DNA of 16,939 nt from Planctomycetales bacterium (GTDB lineage: Bacteria > Planctomycetota > Planctomycetia > Pirellulales > Thermoguttaceae). The stretch spans positions 1 through 16,939 of the forward strand of contig SKOZ01000035.1 in assembly GCA_007119795.1 (NCBI GenBank), in the 5' to 3' direction. The notes beneath the pieces were generated by a model. That model was not told where the DNA came from. It did not search any database and worked only from the letters and a program-made list of their open reading frames with translations. Positions 1 through 7,137 of the stretch are shown in pieces; position 1 is the stretch's first letter; each line of letters begins with the position of its first letter. The translations under genes were made by a program, and so were the position numbers.

Positions 1-1588
1 CGTAGAGCCGCGCCGTCTCTTGGGCCTCGGCGCTGGGGACGCGGGTGGCCTCGGCGAGGGTATTGCCCGCGTCCACCGCGGGGATCTGGGCGATGCGGAC
101 CAGGGGCACCGCCACGACCAGCCCCAGCAGGTAGACCACCACGGGTGAGAGCACGCGGGCCCACCGCGCCGCGCCCCGCCGGCCCACCATCCAATCGCCG
201 GCGCGAAGGTACGTCGCTGCCAGAAGGACTGCCGAGAGCGGCAGCACCGACCACCACCAGCCCAGCGAGAGGAAGTAGGCCAACGCCGCCCAGGCACAGA
301 CCAGGGCGGTAAGGAACAAGCTGACTACCGCTGCGATCAGGCCGCTGCGGATGACCATCGAGGCGAACTGCCCTACCGCGTAGCTGGAAACCGTTAGAAG
401 CGTTACCAGCACGGCTGCCTGCGGCCCGACGACGTTCTCGGGCGTCTGCCGCGGCCACGACGATCCCGCCGCCGCCATCAGCACCACAGGGAGCAGTCCT
501 AGCGCCACGGCGGCCGTGAATCCCAATCCTACGACCTGCCGGCTCAGCCAGACGATCCCGCCGCTCAGCCCGCGCTCGGCGAGGAACAGCCGCGAGTTGC
601 CCCGCTGGTCGGCCAGGAAGACCGCCGCCCCCACCAGTGTCCCGAACACCCCCATGATTGCCAGGAGGTAGGGGAGGCCGGGATGGATTACGTAGTACCC
701 CTGCAATCGCCATTCGATCGCCATCCGCATCTGGAGCCCCCAGAGAGCCGTTGCGGCCACGGCCAGCAGACCGTAGAGCAGTGCCATCCCCCGAAGCTGC
801 CGCCAATGCTGCCAGAGGAGGCGGCGGAGCCGCGGCGGCGGATGGTCGGCCGTCAGACGGCGGGCATCGGGCCGGGCGGTAGCCTCGCCCCACCAGAGCG
901 GCGCAGCGGAGGTGGTCTGGCGATCGCGGAACCACCGCCCAGCCAGGGGCAGCGTTGCCGCCACCACCAAGGCCGCCAGCGCCAGGCGGAAGGGGACGGC
1001 GGCCAGGTAGGCCTCCTGCGACCATGGGGGGGTGACGCCAGAGAGTTCGGCAAGGGTGTGCGCCCCTGCCGAGGCGGCGAAGATGGCCAGGACCGCGGTC
1101 ACCAAGGTGCGGCGGCCGAGGAGCGAGAAGAAGGTGCCCCATGCCAGCCCCTCGATTGCTCCAACGCCCCACACGCCCCAGATCATCGCCTCCGACCAAC
1201 TCCGCTCGAAGACCGCATCGAAAACGAACTGCCCGAAGACGGCTACACCCCATGCCGAGACGCGCGCGGCCGCCAGCATGGCCACGATGGCCGCCACGGC
1301 CACCGCCACCTTGGCGGCATACACGGCCCAGGGAACGGCGGGCAGCACGCGCTGGAAGTCGAAGGTCCCCGTCTCCCGCTCGGCGGCGAAGAGGGTGGCC
1401 CCAATGCCCGCGGCGAACAGAGCCGTGAGCACGGGGCCGAAAGTGAAGAGATACGCCGCCCGGTCGCCGTCATGCTCGATGAGCAGCCCCAGCAACTGCC
1501 CGAGGACGATGATCCCCAGCACCGCCAGCCAAAAGGCCCGCTGCAGGCGATACTCCTTCCAGACCAGGCGCCAGACGATCGCGTTCAT
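1..1588 (-). CDS. ABC-2-type transporter permease (C-terminus outside window)
   Basis: Polytopic membrane protein that most likely forms the channel for the ATPase encoded just upstream; the substrate is unknown. The frame is open from the ATG at 1588 to the left edge, giving 529 visible residues and no stop. It begins MNAIVWRLVWKEYRLQR, the cytoplasmic lead-in typical of ABC-2 permeases, followed by a hydrophobic segment at about 19-37 and a second at about 45-68. An ETGTFDFQRVLP stretch follows, which resembles the segment after TM2 in ABC-2 export permeases. Further hydrophobic blocks occur across the visible part, including several near the left edge. The Shine-Dalgarno sequence is weak. 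It lies 238 bp after the ATPase stop, a gap holding three 49-bp tandem repeats. Family assignment rests on topology and context, not on a diagnostic motif. Confidence 0.8.
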   Translation of the reverse strand, partial: MNAIVWRLVWKEYRLQRAFWLAVLGIIVLGQLLGLLIEHDGDRAAYLFTFGPVLTALFAAGIGATLFAAERETGTFDFQRVLPAVPWAVYAAKVAVAVAAIVAMLAAARVSAWGVAVFGQFVFDAVFERSWSEAMIWGVWGVGAIEGLAWGTFFSLLGRRTLVTAVLAIFAASAGAHTLAELSGVTPPWSQEAYLAAVPFRLALAALVVAATLPLAGRWFRDRQTTSAAPLWWGEATARPDARRLTADHPPPRLRRLLWQHWRQLRGMALLYGLLAVAATALWGLQMRMAIEWRLQGYYVIHPGLPYLLAIMGVFGTLVGAAVFLADQRGNSRLFLAERGLSGGIVWLSRQVVGLGFTAAVALGLLPVVLMAAAGSSWPRQTPENVVGPQAAVLVTLLTVSSYAVGQFASMVIRSGLIAAVVSLFLTALVCAWAALAYFLSLGWWWSVLPLSAVLLAATYLRAGDWMVGRRGAARWARVLSPVVVYLLGLVVAVPLVRIAQIPAVDAGNTLAEATRVPSAEAQETARLY

Positions 1589-1696
1589 GGCTGAGTTCCC
1601 TGGGAGTTCCTCGTGTGATCTGGTTCGTCGGACGGGCGGGTGCAGGGACGCGTGAACCGTTTCGGCCGGATGGCCGGCCGACTCGTCCGGCGCAGG

Positions 1697-1818
1697 GGGA
1701 CGGATCGGATATTTGTCCTATGGAATGCGTTATTGAGTTCTGCTCGGGACGGATCAGCGATCCGTCCTACAGAGCGCGGTGTTGCGTTTTCCTCGGGACG
1801 GATTGGGGATTTGTCCTA
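1697..1818. repeat. Three tandem 49-bp repeats with palindromic 24-bp cores
   Basis: Cores at 1697-1720, 1746-1769 and 1795-1818 recur at exactly 49-bp steps. Each begins GGGACGGAT and ends GTCCTA. The middle core is a perfect hairpin (GGACGGATC, loop AGC, GATCCGTCC); the other two are degenerate, with TTTGTCC on one side. The 25-bp segments between cores are also related to each other (about 16 of 25 identical), so this is a tandem duplication and not repeat-spacer DNA. The array fills the gap between the ATPase stop and the permease start and would be transcribed in the operon mRNA, where it could form up to three small hairpins. Confidence 0.8.
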
Positions 1819-1826
1819 CAAGTGGG

Positions 1827-2729
1827 TTATGCCGGTGCCTCTTCGGTTCGGCCCTGCTGCATGTAGGCGACGAAGATCTCCTCGAGGCTGGGGTTGCGGA
1901 CGTCCAGGTCGCGGACGGCGGGAGCCGACCGCTTCGACTCGATCAGGCCCTCCTCGGCGTCGCTGAGCAGATACTGCCACTGGCGGGCGTGGTGGCGGCG
2001 GCTGAGGACCACGCCGGGCATCTCCGGCGGCGGCGCCCCGTCGTGCAGGGTGAGCGTCACCTGCCGGATGCGGCGCTTCAAATCCTCGAGCCGATCGACG
2101 AGGAGCAGCTTCCCCTCGCGGACGATGGCCACGATGTCCGCCACCCGCTCCACCTCGACGATCTGGTGGCTGGAGAGGAGGACCGTCTTGCCCGTGGCGG
2201 CGCGATCGACCATGCTTTCGAGGAATTCCCGCCGCACCAGGGCGTCGAGCCCCGAGGTGGGTTCGTCGAGGACCAAGAGCTCCGGGTCGTGGGCCAGCGC
2301 CAGTGCCAGCGAGACCTTGGCTCGCATCCCCTTCGAGAGCGTCTCGATCCGCCGGTCGGGCGGGAGGTGGAACGCGCCGGCCAGGCGGAGGTAGCTCTCC
2401 AGGTAGCCGGGGCCGAAAAAGCCAGCCGTGAACCAGCCGATCTCGGCCACGGTCATCCACTCGTAGAGCGTGGGCCGCTCGGGCACGTAGCCCACCTGGC
2501 GGCGGATGGCCAGCCCTTCGCGGCGGCTGTCGTGGCCCAGGACTTCGGACCTGCCCGCATCAGGCTCGGTCAGGCCGAGGAGGATCTTCAGCGCCGTGGT
2601 CTTCCCGGCCCCGTTCTCGCCCAGGAGGGCGAAGACCACGCCGGGGGGAACTTCCAGGGAAAAGCGGTCCAGGGCCGTCTCGCGGCCGTACCGCTTGCTC
2701 ACCTCCGTCCAACGGGCAACCGTCTGCAT
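1827..2729 (-). CDS. ABC transporter ATP-binding protein
   Basis: Cytoplasmic ATPase that powers the adjacent permease. All core motifs are present in the 300-residue product: Walker A GENGAGKTT at 37-45, signature LSKGMRAK at 131-138, Walker B LLVLDEPT at 151-158 with the catalytic Glu at 156, D-loop SGLDAL, and the switch His at 188 in SSHQ. The Q-loop position reads GYVPERP, with Glu instead of Gln, a variation seen in ABC-2 exporter ATPases. About 100 residues follow the nucleotide-binding domain. The upstream repressor gene overlaps an ATG at 2735 in an ATGA arrangement, but GGAGG at 2737-2741 sits one base from that ATG and seven bases from the ATG at 2729. I therefore prefer 2729; using 2735 adds two residues. 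Translational coupling to the repressor is likely. Confidence 0.93.
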   Translation of the reverse strand: MQTVARWTEVSKRYGRETALDRFSLEVPPGVVFALLGENGAGKTTALKILLGLTEPDAGRSEVLGHDSRREGLAIRRQVGYVPERPTLYEWMTVAEIGWFTAGFFGPGYLESYLRLAGAFHLPPDRRIETLSKGMRAKVSLALALAHDPELLVLDEPTSGLDALVRREFLESMVDRAATGKTVLLSSHQIVEVERVADIVAIVREGKLLLVDRLEDLKRRIRQVTLTLHDGAPPPEMPGVVLSRRHHARQWQYLLSDAEEGLIESKRSAPAVRDLDVRNPSLEEIFVAYMQQGRTEEAPA

Positions 2730-2731
2730 GG

Positions 2732-3121
2732 TCATGCCTCCGAGGGTTCGATGGCCGAAAGCTCCCCGTCCACCAGCCGGCGGATCTCTTCCGCCGTCAG
2801 CCGGCTCCGCCGCGCCTCGTCGAGGACCTGCCGCAGCCGGAGGCGGATCAGCTCGATGCGCTCCTCGCGGCAGCGTGCGGCGGCACCCTGCGCGACCAGC
2901 AGCCCGGTGCCACGGAGCGGCGCGAGGATGCGATCGCCCTGGAGTTCCCGGTAGGCGCGGGCCACCGTGTTGGGGTTGACGGCCAGCGTGCGGGCTACGT
3001 CGCGGACCGAGGGGACCAATTCCCCCTCCTGCACGGCACCGCAGGCCACCGCGAACTTGACCTGACGCACGACCTGCTCGTAGATGGCCAGGCCGTCGCT
3101 GGGGTCGATATGGAAGAACAT
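2732..3121 (-). CDS. GntR-family (YtrA-type) transcriptional repressor
   Basis: Small DNA-binding repressor, 129 residues. An N-terminal winged helix-turn-helix spans about 8-78 with the GntR hallmark PSVRDVARTLAVNPNTVARAY (37-57). After it comes only a short, charged, helical tail (about 80-125), not the large ligand-binding domain of FadR or HutC types. That length and layout define the YtrA subfamily, whose members usually repress the ABC transporter genes they sit with. That fits here: the gene is first in the operon and overlaps the ATPase gene. An 18-bp imperfect palindrome 12 bp before the start codon is the probable operator, implying autoregulation. The inducing signal cannot be read from the sequence; in other YtrA systems it is often cell-envelope or antibiotic stress. 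Confidence 0.92.
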   Translation of the reverse strand: MFFHIDPSDGLAIYEQVVRQVKFAVACGAVQEGELVPSVRDVARTLAVNPNTVARAYRELQGDRILAPLRGTGLLVAQGAAARCREERIELIRLRLRQVLDEARRSRLTAEEIRRLVDGELSAIEPSEA

Positions 3122-3133
3122 GGCGCGTCCTCT

Positions 3134-3151
3134 GTACTAGCTAACTAATAC
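3134..3151 (-). promoter_or_regulatory. Putative GntR/YtrA operator
   Basis: GTACTAGCTAACTAATAC is an 18-bp imperfect palindrome with 7 of 9 base pairs matching across the dyad (GTA.TAG.TA on each side). It stands out as AT-rich in GC-rich DNA, overlaps the probable -10 element and ends 12 bp before the repressor start codon. Position and symmetry fit a dimeric GntR-type repressor. Confidence 0.7.
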
Positions 3152-3178
3152 GCTAGCACCACCCGTCGAATCCGTCAA
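3150..3178 (-). promoter_or_regulatory. Probable sigma-70-type promoter of the GntR-ABC operon
   Basis: Read on the minus strand, TTGACG (3173-3178, five of six matches to the -35 consensus) is followed after exactly 17 bp by TAGCGT (3150-3155, three of six to the -10). The -35 box is good and the -10 poor, as is common for repressed promoters. The operator-like palindrome begins inside the -10. Confidence 0.5.
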
Positions 3179-3221
3179 GAGGGGGCCGCGACGATTTTGG
3201 ATAGATTCTCTCCCTCACTCG

Positions 3222-3319
3222 CTCCGTTCCCTCCGCGCCCTCCTGTTCCAGAAAGGTGGGCAAGGCACCCCTTCCCTCGTCGTTCTTTTTTTGAACAGGA
3301 GGAAATCGAGGGAACGGAG
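3222..3319. repeat. Long inverted repeat (22 bp paired in two blocks)
   Basis: The left side CTCCGTTCCCTC (3222-3233) pairs with GAGGGAACGGAG (3308-3319), and CCTCCTGTTC (3239-3248) with GAACAGGAGG (3293-3302). The two perfect stems, 12 and 10 bp, are separated by a symmetrical 5x5 internal loop, and the terminal loop is 44 nt. The loop edge contains a run of seven T (3286-3292). It lies 26 bp past the stop of the transglutaminase gene and upstream of the GntR promoter, so it may end the MoxR-DUF58-TgpA transcript. The long loop and unusual symmetry look more like a dispersed repeat than a standard terminator. Confidence 0.75.
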
Positions 3320-3345
3320 ATGGGGAAGGGTATTTGGACAGACCA

Positions 3346-5694
3346 CTAGGGTCGCTTCCCGGTGGAGAGGGCCGACTCCAGCTCGTCGAGCGCCTCGCGA
3401 ACGGCCGTTTGCTGCGTTTTGTCGAGGGGGGTATGGCCGAAGCGGACCTGATAGAACGCGGATGCTACCACAGAGGGGATTGCGGCCAATTCGGGCTTCT
3501 CCGCGCGCTCGGCGAGGTGGCGGCCGGCAGCGGCGGCGAACTCTTCCTGGGTCTCGGCCGGTCCACGGATCAACCCCGTCTTCCCCACGAGGTTTTCGAA
3601 GCGCCGGTAGAAGGCGACGCGGATGGCCTGCCGCGCACGAGCGGCCGCCACCCGCGCCCGGTACTGCCGCAGCGCCGCGCGGATCACCAGGCGGAGGGTA
3701 CGGTAGGCGATCACGAGCACGAGGCATACGGCCATCGCCGCCAGGCCCCCGCGCCAACTAAACCATTGGTTGACGTTCCAGCGGCGGACATCGAGCGCCT
3801 GGCGGAGCTGCGCCATCGTGGCCTGCCACCACTCGGGGTCTGCCAGGTCGCTGACCCGCGCGCTCATCCATTCCCCCGCCGGCTCGTAGACGTCCTCGCG
3901 CTGCCGCGCTTCGTCCATTTCCAGGACGTAGTTGGACCAGAACCGGCCGAGGGCGTCGAGGAACCGTTCGACGGCCAACTTGGGGCCGATCCCCGCCGCT
4001 TCGGCATCGAGCCCGCCCGGCGTGGCCTCGAGCCTCATCCAGGCCCCGCGCGACCAGTCGAGGGGGGAGTCGGTCCACAGTTCCTTGGGGATGAACTCGG
4101 GGGCCACGTAGGCCTCCACCCAGGTGTGGGCGTGGAGCTGGCGGACCTGGAAGAAGCGGCCCGGCTCGTTCCATTCGTCGGTACGGAAACCGATGACCAT
4201 CTGCGCGGGGATGCCTTGACTGCGGAGCATCATGGTCAGCGCGGTCGAGAAATACTCGCAGTGGCCGCGGGGGTTGTTCGTGAGGAAATCCTCCAACGGG
4301 TCGATCGACGGGTCGCGGGGAGGTCCATCCAGGCTGTATTGGAAAGCCTCGCTGTCGCGGAGGCGGAACTCGAGGTGTCGCAAACGGCCGAGGAGGTCTT
4401 CCGGGGGAATCTGCGACTCGGCGAGCCACTCCTCGGCGAGGCGCGCCACCGTGGGAAGCCCTTCGGGTCCCTCGGTCCCGGGAAACTGGAGGAGCGGGTC
4501 GAGGTCGGGCTCCGTGTCGGCGGGCTGGAGGATCGTCTGTATGCCGTTGCGGAAGGCGGTGGTGTACAGCTCGAAGGTGAGGCGCTGCGCCCGCTCGCTC
4601 ATCTGGCGGAGGAGCCGGGGGCGTTGCGCGTCGAAGCGGAGCGAGTGCTGGCCATTCGTGGGGTAGAAGGGCCACACGCAGAAGACCTCGAGCCGCTCCA
4701 AGGGCTCGATGGTGATCCGCTGCCGGACCAGCCGATGCTCCGGCGGCCCCGGCCCGCTGGTGAGGGGCCGGAAGCGGTGGCGATGGCCCTGGAGGCTGTA
4801 CCGCCAGGTGCCGGCGCGGTAGTCGTTGACCAAGGTCCCGTGCAGGTAGACCTCGGGTAGCGTCACGCGATAGGGTTCGTCGTTTTCCGCATCCAGAAAA
4901 CGGATCCGCAGCACCTCCTGGGGGCTCTCGATGATCTGCCCCAGCTCGCCGAGGGTGATCGTGTCCGTGTAGCCGACGACGCGGCGCGCTTCGAGTTGCG
5001 GTCCCCGCCAGGCGTTGTCGCCCAACCGCGGCACGGCGATGAAAATGATCGCCGCCACCCCCAGCGTGGAGATACCCATCCCTCCCACACGGCCGAAGAG
5101 CTCCCACCCCACTCCGTGGCGGCCGCCCGTGGCACCGCTGAAGACGACAGGGGATGCCGCCAGCGGCCAGCGGCGCTGGGGACGCCCGTTGGCAGTCGCG
5201 GCTGCCACCTTGCGTACGGCGTGGAAGCGCTCCACCTCGCCGTAGAGGTGGATGAGCAGCAGGGTCGAAAGGCCGAGGAAGAGGTAGCACGTCAGCAGGA
5301 TCCCGAACCAGAGCCCCTGGTTGAAGACCGCGGAGACCACCACCTGCAAGAGGCTGAGCATTGCCAGCAGGCGATAGCGGCGGGCGTCCTTCTTCTGGAA
5401 GAGGAGGATCACTTGCAGATAGACGAGCAGGTTCGCCAGGCCGAGGATGCGGACGTGGGGGGGGAGCTGCCCCAGGTCATGGAGCGTCAACAAGCCCGCT
5501 CCCAGCGCCGCAAGGTTGGCCACCAGGCGGTTCAGGGCGATCGTCCCGGTGATGTCCGTCAGCCATACCGAAACGGCGGCGGCGACGAAGACCATCAGCG
5601 GCAGCGCCATACTCTGCTGCCCCATTCCCAGCAGCAGGGTGGCCACGGCCGCCATCGCGGCCACGTGGATCTGCAACAAGCGCTCGACGTACAC
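3346..5694 (-). CDS. TgpA-like transmembrane transglutaminase-like protein (DUF3488 / transglut_core / DUF4129)
   Basis: Inner-membrane protein of 782 residues with an extracytoplasmic transglutaminase-like (papain-fold) domain. About five or six hydrophobic helices lie in residues 1-150 and another near 206-222 (DUF3488 region). The catalytic core follows at about 470-562: Cys479 in GHCEYFSTAL and His523 in HAHTWVEAY. The usual third residue, Asp in a DPTP motif, reads LEATPG here, with Glu556. One more membrane helix lies at about 649-665, then a cytoplasmic DUF4129-like tail with ETQEEF at about 714. The start is GTG; a Shine-Dalgarno-like GGGAG is about 11 bases upstream. It is the last gene of the MoxR-DUF58-TgpA cluster. 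The cellular substrate of this family is unknown in most bacteria; a cell-envelope role is assumed. Family assignment is firm; activity is open because of Glu556. Confidence 0.93.
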   Translation of the reverse strand: MYVERLLQIHVAAMAAVATLLLGMGQQSMALPLMVFVAAAVSVWLTDITGTIALNRLVANLAALGAGLLTLHDLGQLPPHVRILGLANLLVYLQVILLFQKKDARRYRLLAMLSLLQVVVSAVFNQGLWFGILLTCYLFLGLSTLLLIHLYGEVERFHAVRKVAAATANGRPQRRWPLAASPVVFSGATGGRHGVGWELFGRVGGMGISTLGVAAIIFIAVPRLGDNAWRGPQLEARRVVGYTDTITLGELGQIIESPQEVLRIRFLDAENDEPYRVTLPEVYLHGTLVNDYRAGTWRYSLQGHRHRFRPLTSGPGPPEHRLVRQRITIEPLERLEVFCVWPFYPTNGQHSLRFDAQRPRLLRQMSERAQRLTFELYTTAFRNGIQTILQPADTEPDLDPLLQFPGTEGPEGLPTVARLAEEWLAESQIPPEDLLGRLRHLEFRLRDSEAFQYSLDGPPRDPSIDPLEDFLTNNPRGHCEYFSTALTMMLRSQGIPAQMVIGFRTDEWNEPGRFFQVRQLHAHTWVEAYVAPEFIPKELWTDSPLDWSRGAWMRLEATPGGLDAEAAGIGPKLAVERFLDALGRFWSNYVLEMDEARQREDVYEPAGEWMSARVSDLADPEWWQATMAQLRQALDVRRWNVNQWFSWRGGLAAMAVCLVLVIAYRTLRLVIRAALRQYRARVAAARARQAIRVAFYRRFENLVGKTGLIRGPAETQEEFAAAAGRHLAERAEKPELAAIPSVVASAFYQVRFGHTPLDKTQQTAVREALDELESALSTGKRP

Positions 5695-5722
5695 GGGTGG
5701 AAAGGCTCCCTGGGCGGCCGGC

Positions 5723-5757
5723 AGACCGGACGTTTCCGTCCGGCAGCCTTCCGGTCT
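5723..5757. repeat. Overlapping alternative hairpins in the leader of the transglutaminase gene
   Basis: CCGGACG (5726-5732), loop TTTC, CGTCCGG (5737-5743) forms a compact 7-bp stem. The same left half also matches a second partner: AGACCGGA (5723-5730) pairs with TCCGGTCT (5750-5757). The two structures exclude each other. They lie 29-63 bp upstream of the GTG start at 5694, inside the 178-bp gap after the DUF58 gene, so they would sit in the mRNA leader. This could be attenuation, translation control, or just a dispersed palindrome. Confidence 0.6.
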
Positions 5758-5850
5758 TGTTCAATGGCGTCGGGTCTCCGACTTCAATAAACCCCTTTGC
5801 CCGCCCCCTCCCTTTTTCCTTCGGCACGCATCGGGCGCCGCGACCCGGAA

Positions 5851-5865
5851 CCCGCCGGTGGCGGG
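5851..5865 (-). terminator. Small GC hairpin after the DUF58 gene
   Basis: CCCGCC (5851-5856), loop GGT, GGCGGG (5860-5865) is a perfect 6-bp stem beginning 7 bases after the TAG stop of the DUF58 gene in the direction of transcription. Only two T follow it on the transcript strand, so termination would be weak at best. Confidence 0.3.
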
Positions 5866-5872
5866 CGGAGCA

Positions 5873-7129
5873 CTACTCCTCTCGCTCGAAATACTCGTCC
5901 AATTCGTCGCCGGCGGTCGTGATGACCCTCACCCGGCGCAGCAGGGCGCGCTGAACCGGATCGGCAAGCAGGGTGGCGAAGCGGAACGGGTCGGAGAGGT
6001 CGATGCGTCGCGGGCTGATCAGCACGATCTCGCATCCCGGCGAGGCCGCCTCCGCGCCGCGGAGGAGCAGGTCCGTCAGCCCGTCGTCGTCGCTCCCTTC
6101 GGCCAGGGCCAACTGGTACATGGCATCGTGGAGGAGTGCCGCCGAGGCCGCTCCCCCGGTGACGCGGAGCCGCTTGCCCGAGGAGGCCAGCACCACGTTG
6201 CCCCCGCCTCGCCGACAGAGGTCGGCCACCACCGTGGCGGCGAAGCTCACGGCCAGCTCGACGTTGTCCAGGTCGTCTTCCCGGGGAGTGGCCGGCTGCC
6301 AGAGGTCCACCAGTACCGCCACGTCGCGGTTCCGCGTCTGCTCGTACTGGCGGACCACCAGGGTCCCGTGGCGGGCCGTGGTGCGCCAGTGGATGGCGCG
6401 GGCGCTATCCCCGCTGCGCCATTCCCGGACACCGAAAAAATCGGCCTCGGTACTGCCGAGAAGCTGCTGCTGGCGCTGCGACCCCTCGAAGGCCTCGCGG
6501 TGGCGCCGCATCCACTGGCGGGTGAGCCGGCCCAGTCGCGGGCAGACGACGAGGGTGTCGCTCTGCGGCTGCACGAGTTGATGGAAAACCAGGCCGAAAG
6601 GAAACCGCGATTCGATCTGCAAGGGGCCCAGCCGGTAGCGCCCCCGCCGCGTCAGCCGGCCGCGGTAGGACTGCTGCCGCGCGCCGTTCCCCGGAACGTA
6701 GGTGAAGAAGACGGTCGGGCGGATCGGCGTATCCGCTTCCTGCTCCTCCGGGCCATCGGAGAGGCGGACGATGCGGTCCTCCACGGCCACCGCCCAACTT
6801 CCCCGGCGGCGCGGGTTGGCCAGCTCGACGTCCACCACCAGCGTGTCGCCCGCACAGATCCGCTGCGGCATCCGCCGCCGCAGGGAAAGGCGCCGGAGCA
6901 CGCGCCAGGCCGCCGGCCAACTCAAGAGCAGCGGCCCGGCCATCATCCCCCCCAAGACGATCAAGAGGTTCATCCCCCGGATCATCGCGCCGCCGAAGAC
7001 CACCAGCATGACCGCGAGGTAATAGATCCCGGCCGGAGTGATCATGATGCGGCGCTGCCGCCGCGCGGAGGCGAACCATCCGCCGTCCCCGGTTCGGTAT
7101 TGCCATGCCGCGCGGGCCACGCCTGTCAC
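5873..7129 (-). CDS. DUF58 domain-containing membrane protein
   Basis: Membrane-anchored protein of the family encoded beside MoxR ATPases; the molecular role is not established, with envelope assembly or stress suggested. With the chosen start it has 418 residues. Two adjacent hydrophobic helices (about 33-50 and 54-72) anchor it. A beta-rich region follows, and the DUF58 signature SGDSARAIHWRTTARHG appears at 239-255. A von Willebrand-A-like fold begins with the hydrophobic strand DVAVLVDLW at 269-277. The start is uncertain: GTG at 7129 lies 8 bp after the MoxR stop, a second in-frame GTG is at 7120, and the first ATG is at 7045. No start has a clear Shine-Dalgarno site. I favour the GTG region because homologues, as I recall them, carry a short basic stretch before the first helix, like SARRQRR here. 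Confidence 0.9.
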   Translation of the reverse strand: MTGVARAAWQYRTGDGGWFASARRQRRIMITPAGIYYLAVMLVVFGGAMIRGMNLLIVLGGMMAGPLLLSWPAAWRVLRRLSLRRRMPQRICAGDTLVVDVELANPRRRGSWAVAVEDRIVRLSDGPEEQEADTPIRPTVFFTYVPGNGARQQSYRGRLTRRGRYRLGPLQIESRFPFGLVFHQLVQPQSDTLVVCPRLGRLTRQWMRRHREAFEGSQRQQQLLGSTEADFFGVREWRSGDSARAIHWRTTARHGTLVVRQYEQTRNRDVAVLVDLWQPATPREDDLDNVELAVSFAATVVADLCRRGGGNVVLASSGKRLRVTGGAASAALLHDAMYQLALAEGSDDDGLTDLLLRGAEAASPGCEIVLISPRRIDLSDPFRFATLLADPVQRALLRRVRVITTAGDELDEYFEREE

Positions 7130-7137
7130 TCTCGCAA

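Noticed and set aside
683..1594. Plus-strand 303-codon frame at the left end
   Set aside because: Antisense to the permease, whose minus-strand frame gives coherent membrane segments; the plus product is low-complexity Arg/Gly/His-rich.
1697..1818. CRISPR-like array (24-bp repeats, 25-bp spacers)
   Set aside because: Only three copies, the repeats are degenerate, the spacers are related to each other, and no cas gene is near; it is a 49-bp tandem repeat.
3334..4860. A 508-codon plus-strand frame opposite the transglutaminase gene
   Set aside because: Antisense shadow of a gene with firm domain motifs; no ribosome binding site or protein-like hydrophobic pattern.
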